DNA of 64,000 bases, taken from positions 3,536,501 to 3,600,500 of the forward strand of contig CM044857.1 in the NCBI GenBank assembly GCA_024500155.1, written 5' to 3'. The position numbers and the translations under genes were made by a program. Source of the DNA: Chenopodium formosanum (taxonomy: Eukaryota > Streptophyta > Magnoliopsida > Caryophyllales > Amaranthaceae). A model generated the notes under the pieces. It worked only from the letters and a program-made list of their open reading frames with translations. It made no database searches and was not told where the DNA came from. Of this stretch, positions 32,774 to 44,578 are shown piece after piece. The first letter of the stretch is position 1; each line of letters begins with the position of its first letter.

Positions 32774-35700
32774 GAAGCCCCCGCTTTGACTGAGTTTGGA
32801 GAAACGCAAGTTTCGAAAATGAAAGTCAAAGTAGCGATAGGGACGGAGAATGATTCAGAACGTTCTGCGGTCCTAAACCATTCTTGTAACGCCGATACCT
32901 GCAAACTAGCGTTAGTTAAACAGATAAAAGAGTTAAGAAACACGTATCTTGCACCGTCGAGCACACGTCTCTGAAGGTAACCGATTTGTTGCATTTTGTT
33001 TTGACAACCTTCCACAAGCTAGGGAATGTTATCTTGTTGTTCTGACGATTTTCCTCAAGCTAGGGGATACCGCCTGAAGACCGCTACGCCTGTAACTGCC
33101 TCCAATTTCTGTTGTGATAGTCTTCTGCCAGCCAGAGAACCCTATCGAAGACTGCTTCGCTTGAAATGATCCTCTTTCGCCTTGTGACCATCTTCCGCAA
33201 GCTAGGGAACACGATCGAAGATAACTTCGCTTGAAATCACCTTTAGTTGTCGTGATAATATTCCGAAGAAAATTATCGAAGACCAACGCCTGTCGATCCT
33301 TAATGCTGCTTGAATTTTGCTGTAGATAGTTTGGGTGATGACAATCCTCTTTTCTTCAGGAAAAGTTGTCAAAACGACTCTTGTATGATGTATGACAATC
33401 TGATTTAGGGAAAGTTGTCAATGCTTCGTAACAATCCATCCTTGGAAATGTTGCTACGATGAAGAGACAATCCGTATCTCGGAAAAATTTGCCAAAATCC
33501 AATTTTGGGAAAAGTTGCCAATGCTTCGTAACAATCTGTCATAAGAACTTTGCTACGATCGACAATCCACATCTTGGAATATAACTCTTGAAAGCAATCC
33601 ACCTTAGAAATTTGCCAACGCTATGCGACAATCCTTTTAGGAAAATATTTCCACTATTGACAATCCGTGTCTTGGAACATTTGCAAAAAAGAGTCGATCG
33701 ACAATCCACTTCGGGAAAATTTGCCACTTACTGAAATGAATGATAATCCACGTTGAGGAACCTTTGCCGAAATTTATGATGAGTAGAGACCTACGACAAT
33801 TCTTTGGGAAATTTTGCCATAGGGAACTATGTGTATGACAATCCAATCTCGTAAATATTGCCAAGGATTTGATGCATGTATGACAATACGAACTTGAAAA
33901 ACTTGCCAAATAGAGAAAGAGTACAACAATCCATGCTTGGAAACATTGCCAATTTGAGATGACAATTCAATATTGGAAAAATTGTCGAAGATTTTATGAA
34001 TGTATGAAAATCCGAACTTGGAAAAACTTGCCAGAGATGACAATCCAATCTTGGAAAAATTGTCGTATAAGGAGATGCGCGACAATCCATATTTGAAAAT
34101 ATTGTCAGTTGGGGATGACAATCCAATCTTGGAAAAATTATTGTATAAGTGCTTGATTTTGTACCGATGCCTTGGTGCTTGTAATGAGCCAATGCTTAGG
34201 CGCTTAAGCTAAGTGAGACAATCGTCGTCAGGTCAATCACTTACTGCGATTGTAATCGAGCCGACTACTAATCATGTCAATTTGCTTATAGGGGCTAACT
34301 GGCGTACCAAGGAACCCGAAATTGCTGTATGAGGTCCGCATAATCCAATATGGGGCCATGTATCTCATCGCTGCTCCGGCGCACGCTGGAAATCGCTGTC
34401 GCCGCGTCCTCGCTCTGTCGCCAGGTGACAGATTTTGTCGCCAGACGACAGCCTAGTCATTTGACGCTGGAGTCAGGTTTTCATTCGCGGCTTTTCGAAA
34501 AAAAATCCGGGAATGTTCTTGCTCACTGGAATGTACCTGCATTTATATTTTGGACTATAGGACTTTGCTTATCTTTCTTTCGGGTTGACCTAAGACTTAG
34601 TGTTGCTTGACTTATTGACTTGACATGACTCAAGGTATAAACTTGACTTAATGATGACTCACTTCGTGTGACTCGTGTGTGCATAGTGTTGACTCATGAA
34701 GCTTGATATGTACATGACTCGAAATGCAGAAAAACGAAAATTTCCGTCATTTTTGTGGAGGGTACGACTTTCTCCCGAAAAGGAAAGACGCAAAAAGACA
34801 AGAAGTGAAGTTTTTGATGGTGCATGTTGAATGAGCTTAATCTATTAACGTTGTATCTCACAGTACAAGGATTGTAACATCTTAGACTATCCTAGTTGAC
34901 TTGATAATTAAAGTATTTAGGTAACGTAGGCGCGGAGGCTAAGTACTTCATACTTTGTGATGCAACGATGATTGATGTTGATATGACAAGGCATGCTTTA
35001 GCGTTTTGTTAAGATTTCATGACAAAGGGTTCCTAAGGGAAGGACTATTTGGTCATGTATCTGTGCAGTATGTGAAAGTGACACTAAGGTTAGGCCGCAA
35101 GGGCTAAGTGTGTGGAAAAATATATTAAAAGGAGTCAAATGGTGGTGACTCTTAGGCTGGGTAGGCTAATAATGTAGGGATCAAGCCGCCAAGTCTAGCT
35201 CTACATGGTTAGGGATGAGCATTGGAAATCCCTTGATATGATCAATTATGAACGTAAATATGAATGCATTTTTATTACGGCCATACCCCAATGTGAGGTT
35301 GCCTACGTATCCGTTAGGAACCAGGCCAAACGTAGCTTTAGCTGAACCTCGCACAAGTGTGTATACCTCAAAAAGGTCTTTTAAGGGTTGTAACGTGGTT
35401 AGGCTAAAGGTTTGAAGATTAAAGGGACAAAGGCTCAACACCCTAGATAAGCCCCCAAGGTGTGCAACCTTGCTTTTGAATCTTTGTATTTTTATGCTTG
35501 AGTGTTTTAACTCTTTTTTCTTTTTTTTTTCTTTTGCATTTTTTTATTTTTATAAGTGTGGGGAATCCCGATCATGCGGTCTATCACTCACTTGGCATTC
35601 ATGTTTCTCAGGCACGGTACCGAGCACTCGATAAGAGACGCAATCTGAGATAAACACTTGCCCTTTTATACACTTTTATTGTTTTTGCTATTTTATTCAT

Positions 35701-36150
35701 TTTGATCTTTTGAAATCACTCAAACTTTTTAAAATTGCATAAATTGCACACTATCCCATCCCAAGGTTAAGTAGATATGGGTTGAAAAATGAAAGGTCTA
35801 TCGTTAGACGAGGCTCAAAGTGGTTTATCAAAAAAGGATTGCATATTTGAAGGGTGAAAGGTGATATGATGTGGCTACAAGAGGTGCCTCAAATCATTGG
35901 TATATCTTGTGCTTAATTTGACAAGGATTTTTTTTTTTTTTTACAATGCAATATAATGAAATGATCATATGCAAGAAAATAAATGCTTATTTTATTATAG
36001 GGAAAAAGAAAAAACCTACAAAATAAATCTAAGAAAGGTGCCTATGCTAGACTTATTGGGGAAAGGAAAAAATGAAAAAGAAATAGAAAAAGAGGTCATG
36101 AAATCTTGTCGTTGACGTTCGCCTTTTGTCTTGTGTCGTTTGCTTCAACA
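32774..36150 (-). other. element B long non-coding 3' region
   Basis: Between the end of gag and the purine-rich tract beside the 3' LTR (complement of CCCCC at about 32778-32782) there is 3.4 kb without coding capacity. It holds a tandem-repeat block (33340-34180), a TGTCGCC/GGCGACA cluster (34365-34475), and blocks homologous to element A, such as the one at 35270-35370 and the one at 35560-35660. Confidence 0.7.
33340..34180. repeat. diverged tandem repeats in the 3' region of element B
   Basis: The core GACAATCC....CTTGGAAA.ATTGCCA recurs about fifteen times with spacers of variable length (20-50 bases). Copies to the right (after 33830) are closer and more alike. Tandem repeats between coding region and 3' LTR are a known trait of Tat/Ogre-type elements. 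Element A has an unrelated repeat at the same place. Confidence 0.8.
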
Positions 36151-37239
36151 TCACCCAGTCTTCTCGCTAGCTAGAGGCAATGGGATCTTGTTTGCTTCTA
36201 TGAGATCTTGAATGAGATTTTGAAACCTGTAGCATTCATCGGTGGTATGACCATTTCCTTGATGGTACTTGCAATAGGAATTGGGATCCCATCTTGAAGA
36301 TCGCTTTTCTGGCGTTGGATCCTCGGTAGGGCCAATGGGTTTGATTAATCCTCGATCGTAGAGACGATCGAAAGCAGCATCGTAGGTCATTCCAATGGGT
36401 GTGAACTCTCTCCTGGGTTTCTTTTTATATCCTTGATTATCCATAGCTAAGACACCGTTATTGTCAAAGGTGCTAACATTGTTACTAGAGTGTTCTTCTT
36501 TCCTTTCCAGCCACTGTGGTTACTATTGTTAGTAGCTTTTTGCTTTGCGAGGTCATCTTCGATTTCAATACCGATATCATAGACGGCCTTGAAAGTATTC
36601 AAATTATGTTGATATTTTAAATGTTTTGAATACTTCTCTTGGAGGTTCTTGATAAACATCCTCACAGATTCTTTTTCGGAGGGCACCTCAATCATCTTAG
36701 TGGAAGTTTCCCTCCACTTATTAAAGAAAGAAGTAAAGCCTCCATTCTCTTTTTGTCTTAGCATCTCAAGTTGTCTATAATCGGTTTCGACTTGAATGTT
36801 ACATTTATATCTATCAATGAAAGCGTTTACAATAGCATCCCAAGTAGAGGTTTTCTATTTATCAAGAGAAAAGTACCATTGTTGACAAACAGTTTCTAAA
36901 GATAGAGAAAACACAGAATGAAAAGCTTTCTTATCTATTCCCAATATTCATTACAGTTTCAAAGGCTCTTAAATGAAAATAAGGGTTATCCATTGCCTTG
37001 AATTTCGGGATGTCGTTGGCATTGAACTTCTGCGGGAGAAGATCCTTGTCCACCGAGACCCCTTGTGAGCTAATGCCTTGGAATCTATAGTCATTGGATA
37101 ATCTACTCAAACTTTCCTAGATGAGCTCCATTTGCTGTTGTCTCACAGGGTCATTGATTTGAAGAGTCAGATTCTTCAACATTTCAGCCATGTTAGCTAC
37201 TTGTCCCTTGGGTTCGTTGACTTCTTCATGACTTGCCAT
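36151..37239 (-). pseudogene. gag of element B
   Basis: The start is the ATG at 37239 (MASHEEVNEPKGQVANMAEM). The frame then shows LPQKFNANDIPKFK and NPYFHLRAFET, the usual retrotransposon gag core. It continues with GGFTSFFNKWRETS, EKESVRMFIKNLQEKYSKHL and HNLNTFKAVYDIGIEIEDD. A C-terminal module reads FTPIGMTYDAAFDRL and CKYHQGNGHTTDEC, a C-X2-H-X4-H-X4-C zinc knuckle, then IQDLIEANK before the stop at 36151. At least three stops or frameshifts (near 37110, 36930 and 36450) break it. Only one knuckle module is present, against three in element A. Gag would form the cytoplasmic particle that packages the RNA. Confidence 0.8.
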
Positions 37240-38171
37240 TATCTTCTTAGCTTTCCTTTTTCGACCGATTGGCTTATCAAAAATTTGAACTTGAATAAAG
37301 GTGTTGTCTTTGATTAATCGTCCTTCTCTCCTTGACCAAGTACTGTGGAAAGGGAAATTAAGGGATATTCGTTGTTAATTATTTGACTCAACTCTATTCA
37401 ATATGCAATGGATGGAAGAAGGTAGGAAGAATGAATATTGTGATAATGGGGAAAGCATGTAGAGAATGGAAAGATGATGTAGATGGAGAGATATGAAAAA
37501 ATTAGGAATATAATGTACCCCCAACTCAAATGACGGAAAAAACCGACTCATGCATGAACCTAAGACATGGTCATGGTGACTATATAAAGTGTGTGCTAAC
37601 ACTAATGAGCGTATGTGACATGTTAAGGCTCTTGTGTAAGACCATGCGGCTAGACTATATGACTAGACTTAATTAAGGACTTAACAAAGGTACTGTTTAT
37701 TAATAAAATAATCGAACTGATTAGCAAAATGTTTAATTAGACTCGTCGTGATGACTCGAGTAAGAATCTGGACTATCGCCGGAACAACAGAACTGTCGCC
37801 ACAATTTGAAGCTTGTCCCCAAACGAAATTTGTCGCCAGGCAACAAATAGTAAACTGCGGCGCCACAGCCTAAACTTCTGCGCCATTGCTAGAACATTAA
37901 TCTGGGACTGTTTCTAGTGAGTTTACTCTTAGGGGACATGCTTGCAGTCGTACTAAGTCAGATTGATTACTTTATTAGTCTTTAATTAGTTAAATTAATT
38001 AATTAGTTAGACAAAGTCCTTTTTAGTCATTAATTAGTTTATTTAGACTTAAACACAAGTCAAACAAACGGTTAGCACATATAGGGTATGCACAAGCAAA
38101 GAATGCACAAATAGTTCAAATAGTCACAATATGATGCAATGAGTTTGCAACCTAACCATGGCTCTAGTTCT

Positions 38172-38246
38172 CTAAAGTTCAAGGATATGGGTTAGTCAAA
38201 GAGGGTTCATGGTTATGAGTCCGGATGCATCGCGCGGAAGCCTTAC
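38172..38246 (-). other. possible 75-bp intron in the leader of element B
   Basis: On the minus strand AAAG|GTAAGG and CTTTAG|AGAAC bracket 75 bases. The same pair of sites at the same distance exists in element A (40849-40923). This is suggestive only; no transcript evidence is available. Confidence 0.25.
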
Positions 38247-38894
38247 CTTTGGAAGGGTTGGCGCGTATGGATGGGACCCCGCAAGTTAAAAACTTGCTTC
38301 CACGATTTGGTGGATTCACAAACTCGGATGTACCCGTCGTTGCTAGGAGCGTTCGATTGGGTAGATGGAGCGTGAACCCCCAGAGGATTATGTCCATATG
38401 TAGAACACATATGGGTTTTAGAAAAGAGAGAAAAACTCAATCAGGAAGTAGAATCGAGCCAATAGTGCTAGAAATGGTCAAAATAAGAAGGCAGAGTTCT
38501 GGCTCGGTATTGGAAGAACTTGGTGTCAGACTACAGGGACTGTCGCCGCAAAAGTACCCCTGTCGCCAAGCGACAGAAGCACTTTACAGGCAACAAGCCC
38601 TGTTTTCTAGAAGTTCCTACATGCCTCATCATGTATCTACGTTCTTAGAATTTTCCAGATTTCGCAGTATTATTTCAATTCTAGTTGTGAAAGATATTTC
38701 TCAAGTTTCCTACGTGTAAAAAATCCTATGTTTTGGACTCATTTCGGATGGTTTATCCAATGAGGACCTTTTTTATGAATATCACAATAATGCTAATCAA
38801 AATTACGCATATGAAATACTTAGAACTTTTCGAGTCTCATCCGCTCATTCTACATCATTGCCAAAATAAATTGTAGGAATTGAAATAGAAATCC

Positions 38895-38912
38895 TCCCCA
38901 GTGGAGTCGCCA
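38895..38912 (-). promoter_or_regulatory. primer-binding site of element B
   Basis: On the minus strand TGGCGACTCCACTGGGGA starts five bases after the end of the 5' LTR. It is the same kind of site as in element A with two base differences. Confidence 0.75.
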
Positions 38913-38917
38913 AAAAC

Positions 38918-40821
38918 TGTAGGGAATATTTCAAGCATTACCCCAAACATGAACCCCACTGTGATCATACACTTAAGCATGGTGGCGTCCAAAGGGAAAG
39001 AACCTAGAGCAAAAGAGTTGCCAACAAGTTTTAGGAACTTGTAAATCGTTCACGAGGTGAAGGTTACACCCCTTAACGATCCATGAGATTGTCAACTCCA
39101 AAAGGTCTTGAACCAAATAGGGTTCGGGGATGAAGGTACAAATCCAACCTAAAAGAGATTGAACCTGCCCTAAAAATAGGCCTCTACTTCATTCTTCTCG
39201 TATTCATGTGCGCTTTCTGACTAACATGCAATCAATAGATTTACCCTAAACCTGTTTATCTATGTTGGTTGAATTTAAATGCACAAACAAAATTATTATT
39301 GGCGATCACTTGAATTATAATCATATTAACCTAAACAAGATTATTAATTATCTTATTAAGCGTGATAACAAGTACAAATTCCCTTTAAACATGCATAAAA
39401 GGTGTGATCAAGCAATAACAATGAATAAGCATCAAGCAACATAATAACAATAAAAATAATAATCATCATAATAATAATCATTATAACAATCCTAATAATC
39501 ATAATTATCATAATCATGTTAAAGCATAATATTAAGAGCAAGATCCTAGACATGATACTAACAAGATTAATAACAAACCCTAGCATGTCACTAAACATAA
39601 AAGATCAAAGCTTTATCCCTAACATGATACTAACATGATATTAGGAAAGAAATAGGAAGCATCATAGAAATCATAATTGATATAAGAAACTTATTCATTA
39701 CCCTAAACATGATACTAGGAATCAAAATAACAATCTAAGCATGATTTCTATAATAAAGCAATTAAATAATTAAATTACTTACTTCGATGCCTCGTACCTC
39801 TTTCTAATAACAAAATACACGCGTTAGTAACTTCAAGGAAAATTATAAAATCAAACAATTAAATTAACTAATGGAAATAGAGATTAGGGACCAAACCCTC
39901 AGAAATTATAAGCTTTCACGTCTAGGGCGAAGGCAACTTCGAACTCGGCTAGGTGTTTCTAGATTTTGTGTATGCGGAAATTTGTTTGTAAAAAGCTAGA
40001 TAGATGAGAACTTAGAGAGAATTTAGAGAATAGATTGATCGTTTGTAGATGATAATTGATGATTGTTGATTGTAGATGAATAAAAACGGAGGTTCAGGAC
40101 CCTATTTATAAGAAAACAGTCCGAAAATAGGTAGAATTTGATAAGGAATAAAACTCCACGCTGTCGCCGCAAAACCAAACTTGTCGCTTGGCGACAAGCT
40201 CTGTCGCATGGCGACAAGGCTTGTCGCATAGCGACAGGCCTGTCGTTTGGCAACAACCTAGATTCCTACGCGCTTTCAAACACGGAGTCCACTTATCAAT
40301 CAAAATTGACTTGAAAAGTCCGTATGAAAACTGAAATCGTATTTTTCATAAAACTTATCAAAATATAATTATTAATTCTAATTTTATTAGGACTTAAGAG
40401 AACCTTCTAGAGAATTCTAGAAGACTATAATTAATTCTAATAACTTTAGGAATAATAATTAACATTGGGCCCTCCCCTAGATCATCGGGCCGCATGTAAA
40501 GATCAACTGGGCCCAGTTTAGTATTTTGGCCGTGACTTCCTCATTATTCATCGGAACTGGGCTTATAATATATCGTTGGGAAGCTCTTTGCAATCCCCAT
40601 CCAACTACACTATTATTGGACCCTTGTCATGGACCAAACTAAACTAGATTGGTTGTTTTCATAAAATAGAGTTGTTTTTCGAAAACAGAAAGAAAGAATT
40701 TTTAATGAAAACCAACCGCAACACCTGTCCTTTCACACTTTCACTTCGTTCGATAATCATTCGACGCAAAAGGTATTCATCACTGGGTTTGGTTTTGGGG
40801 AGACACAAATGGGTGTCTACA
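38918..40821 (-). repeat. 5' LTR of element B
   Basis: Read on the minus strand it starts TGTAGACACCCATTTGTGTC and ends TATTCCCTACA. It carries the palindrome array (40160-40257) and TATA box (40103-40110, minus strand). It is close to but not identical with the 3' LTR. Confidence 0.9.
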
Positions 40822-41834
40822 CATCCATTCGCACAAACCCTTCCGAAGGTAAGAATTCCGCACGGTGCATCCGGACTCATAACCATGGACCCTCTTTGAA
40901 TAACCCATATCCTTGAACTTTAGAGAACTAGGGTCATGGTTAAGTTGCAAACTCATTGCATCATATTGTGCCTACTTGACTACTTGTGCATTATTTGCTT
41001 GTGCATACCTACATATGACTAAACTAACCGTTTGGTTTGACTTGTGATCATAAATATGCTTAAATAAACTAACCAAGGACTAAAGGAATTTGCTTAATTA
41101 ATTAATTAATTAATTAATTTAAGCCAATAAATATGTCTAAAGTCAAGTCATAGTTCCTTTGAGTCAACCCGGATTTTTATTCCCGTATATTGCACAAGGG
41201 TCAACTTGTTTTGGTCATAGCTGGAGTTCTAAGAAGAGTTACGAGTCGTACAACCTATGGATCTGTAGCCCCGAGTTTTATCTTTCATTTGGCGTTGGTT
41301 TCGTTCAATTCAAAGTCACAGATAAAAAGGTATGACTAAAATACTACAGCTTGTCCAGTTTAGTGCACATACGTGAAGTCTTAGCTTAGTCTTTGTTCAA
41401 GTCTAGTCCCATAGTCTAGTCACATGGTCATGACACAAGTCTTAACATGTCACCTACACTCACTAGTTTTAGCACACACTTTGTACATATGTCACCCTGA
41501 CCATGTCTTAGGTTCATGCATGAGTCGTTCTTTCCGTCATCTGAGTTGGGGGTCCACTCTATTCCTAAATTCTTCCACATCTCTCCATCTACATCATCTT
41601 TCCACTCTCCACATGATTTCTCTATACATATCATTCCCCTTATTATTCCATGACCTCTCTCCATCTATGCATGTTTTATCGAGTTTGAATCAAATAATTA
41701 ATAATAAACATCCATGACTTCCCTTTCCGCAGCACTTGGTCAAAGAGAGAAGAGTGTTTAATCAAGGATAACACTTTTTTCCAAGTACTACTTTTGATAA
41801 ACCGATTCGACAAAAGAGAAAAGCTAAGAAGAAA
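40822..41834 (+). other. element A leader, right part
   Basis: Non-coding leader of A resuming after element B at the CATCC duplication and running to the gag ATG. It contains a candidate 75-bp intron (40849-40923), an (AATT)n stretch at about 41097-41120 and no other visible signal. It is homologous to the leader of element B. Confidence 0.6.
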
Positions 41835-43023
41835 ATGGCGTCTCAAGAAGAAGTCAACAAACTTAGGAAGGACGTGGCTAACGTGACTGAAATTATGAAG
41901 GCTATAGCTCTTCAAATCAATGACCCTGTGAAACAACAACAAATGGAGTGAATGCAAGAAATCTTGAGCAAACTCTCCAATGACTTTAGGTTCCAGGACA
42001 TTAGCTCACAAGGGGTCTTAGTGGACAAGGAGCTTCTTCCGCAGAAGTTCAATGCCAATGACATCCCTAAGTTTAAGCCAACTGACAATCCTTATTTCCA
42101 CCTAAGGGCTTTTGAAACTATAATGAACATTAAGGGAATTGATAGGAATATTTTCCACTCTTTGTTCTCACTATCTCTAGAAACTGTTTGTCAACATTGG
42201 TTCTTTTCTCTCGATAAAGAGAAGACCTCTACTTGGGATGGAATAATAAACGCTTTCATTGATAGATATAAGTGCAACATTCAAGTTGAAACTTACCATA
42301 GACAACTCGAAATTCTAAAGCAAAAAGGAAACGAAGGTTTTCACTTCTTTCTTTAACAAGTGGAAGGAAACTTCCGCTAATATCGTTGAATTTCCTACTG
42401 AAAAAGAGTCTGTAAGAATTTTCATCAAGAACCTTCAAGAAAAGTATTCAAAGCACTTGAAATATCAACATAATTTGAATACTTTCAAGGCTGTCTATGA
42501 TGTAGGCATTGACATCGAAGACGACGTTTTGAAAGTAGATAGTGCGAAAGGAAAGAAGAAAGACCATCATTTTTCTTCCTCTCCCACTAATGAAATACAT
42601 GCTACGAACACTTCTAAACAACGAATCCAAAGGTCAAAAAGAGTGTTCACTCCACTTAGTATGAGTTACGAGACAACCTTCGAAAAGCTACACCACAAAG
42701 GACTAGTCATGCCCATAGGACTTATCAAAGATCCAGTTCCAGAAGCCAGGCCACCTAAGTGGGATCCTAATAAACACTGCAAATATCACCAAGTGAAGGG
42801 TCACGACACTGAGGAATGTTGGAAACTCAAAGAAACTATACAAGACTTGATCGATAACAATAATACTTCCGAGATTCTAGCCATCGGCGAAGATCAAATA
42901 TCCTTCGATCCTTCGCTCCTTATCACACCTGTAGGAAAGCCCATGATCGAGACAGTCTATATAACCTCTATTGATGAAGTGACTATGATTAAAGAACATG
43001 AAGGGGTTTTCTTAGGTGATACC
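41835..43023 (+). pseudogene. gag of element A, first part
   Basis: The ATG at 41835 (MASQEEVNKLRKDVANVTEI) corresponds to the gag start of element B. A stop at 41949 is followed by an open frame with DKELLPQKFNANDIPKFK, NPYFHLRAFET, CQHWFFSLDKE and EILKQKGNEG. A one-base frameshift near 42330 then moves to a second frame with ESVRIFIKNLQEKYSKHL and NTFKAVYDVGIDIEDD. Zinc-knuckle module 1 follows (about 42646-42855): VFTPLSMSYETTFEKL, MPIGLIKDP, and CKYHQVKGHDTEEC. The coding sequence is cut by element C right after VFLGDT and resumes at 51298. Confidence 0.8.
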
Positions 43024-43808
43024 TGAAGGAATTATGTCTTCGATAAGTGCAATTACTAGATATATCAAGGATCACTATTATGGAGATAATAAGTTCATTC
43101 TATAGGGTCGTCAATATCTGGTGCTAGATATGATAATTGATCTTTGGGTTAGTTAAATAGTCCAAAGCCTTATAGAATGGATCCTATATTGGTCACACAC
43201 AAGGGTAATGGGTTAAGCAAGTTAGAGGCCCATTATGGGCCTCATGAGCAATTAACTAATCATGAATTGGATTGGGCTAGCATAGTTAGATTGGAATTAG
43301 GTTTTGGGCTTTTGACATGGGCTCTTATTTAGAGATGAGATCTATAAATAAGAACCATGCCTAGGGTTTGCAGTAACAAGTCATAATTCACACACTGTGA
43401 ATTTTGACATCAAGGCAACCAATCCCAAAACCCTAATCCTCTCTCTAACTCACGGCTATCTCTCTCCTCCCCTCACGTTTGTACGGCCGCCCCTTAGGTG
43501 GTGGTTCGTGGTGGTTATCGTGGTGGTTCTTGGTTAGCATGTCGCTCTTCTCCATAGAAGGTCAATTGAAGGTTTCAATTGCGACTAACTAGCATTAGTG
43601 GAGGTCTTAATTTGTGCCCGTGGACCAAGTAGAGGAATCACGCTTGGGGTTCTTTATCTCCTTTTGTTCTTGCTCGATCACACGTGGAATCACGCTTCAA
43701 AGGTACGATTATTTGTGCTTTATGTGTTATGCATTAGATCCTTGGATTAGGTACTGTATGAATATGATTCATGTTATTTCCGCTGCGTAGTACCTATAAA
43801 ACCCTACA
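43024..43808 (+). repeat. 5' LTR of Copia element C
   Basis: 785 bp, with a TATA box TCTATAAATA at 43341-43350 and a GGTGGTT-rich stretch (about 43498-43535) in the transcribed part. It is followed directly by the primer-binding site. Confidence 0.92.
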
Positions 43809-43809
43809 G

Positions 43810-43818
43810 TGGTATCAG
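43810..43818 (+). promoter_or_regulatory. primer-binding site of element C
   Basis: TGGTATCAG is the start of the common plant Copia primer-binding site complementary to the 3' end of initiator tRNA-Met. Here it continues TTAGC instead of AGC. Confidence 0.8.
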
Positions 43819-44339
43819 TTAGCCTATTGCATTTACGCATATTGCCAATAATTCTTTGATAATCCACAATTTTAATTCAATTAGGAGGGAGAATATTTAA
43901 TTATGGTTCAATTGTTATATTTAATGGGATTAAACTTTTGGAATAGATTAAATGTGATTTAATAATGCTCAAATAGCCATGAAGAGATCCGATTTTGCCC
44001 TAGTTTATTCGAATTTATTCGAAAATCCTAACCCTAGATTCGAAAATTTCGAAACCCTAAACCCTAAAATTTTGATTTTGTGTTTTGGTTTTGAATAATT
44101 TCGATTGTTTCATGCTTCATGATTTTAATCTATTTGATTTCATGATAAATTATGAATTTTTCATGATCAAATTATTTAATTTAAGAGTTAAATTGAATTG
44201 GGGATTGAAATTCATGAAGAACCCTAATTTTGAAATTGAATATGATTTAATTTTGAAATTAAAAGGACCACATTAAGTTAATTTAATTTTAACAAAATGT
44301 TTTGTTTTAATTAAAATCATAAAAAAAAAAAAAAAAAAT

Positions 44340-44578
44340 TTAGCAGCGGCAACCGCGGCTGGGTGGCGCAGCCACGGCGGCTGCCGCTGCAGGTGGTCCG
44401 GAGGGAGGGGCGAGGAGGGGCAGCAGGTGGATCAGAAAGTTGCAGCAACAGCAGCACCGTGCAACAGTTGCGCGGCACTGCTGCTGCTGTGCGTCGCTGC
44501 CTATAGCAGCGTACACCTCACGGTGTACGGCCACCGTGGCTAGCTTCGGCTGGCCACACCACGGTGGCTGGCACATTT
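44340..44578. repeat. GC-rich palindrome island in the leader of element C
   Basis: About 240 bp of strongly GC-rich sequence are bracketed by A-runs (44320-44338 and 44582-44596) in an otherwise very AT-rich leader. It contains GTACACCTCACGGTGTAC, GCCACCGTGGC facing CCACGGTGGCTGGC, and GCAGCAGCAGC-like runs. An open frame on the minus strand is explained by composition. Confidence 0.75.

Larger units (their letters stand above)
30869..40821 (-). mobile_element. Retrotransposon B: related gag-only element, opposite orientation, nested in A
   Basis: LTRs at 30869-32773 (3') and 38918-40821 (5') face the minus strand, and a perfect CATCC duplication flanks the element (30864-30868 and 40822-40826). 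The LTR termini, primer-binding site, gag and parts of the non-coding 3' region are homologous to element A, so B is a member of the same or a sister family that inserted into its relative. The two LTRs are 1,905 and 1,904 bp and differ at scattered sites. The internal 6.1 kb has only gag, then 3.4 kb without coding capacity. It needs enzymes from another element to move. Confidence 0.92.

Noticed and set aside
33340..34180. Spaced repeats that could suggest a CRISPR array
   Set aside because: The window is plant nuclear DNA, units are diverged with variable spacing, and the block lies in the 3' region of an LTR element.
44340..44576. 78-codon minus-strand frame, Ala/Pro/Cys-rich
   Set aside because: It covers only the GC-rich palindrome island in the Copia leader; high GC removes stop codons by chance.
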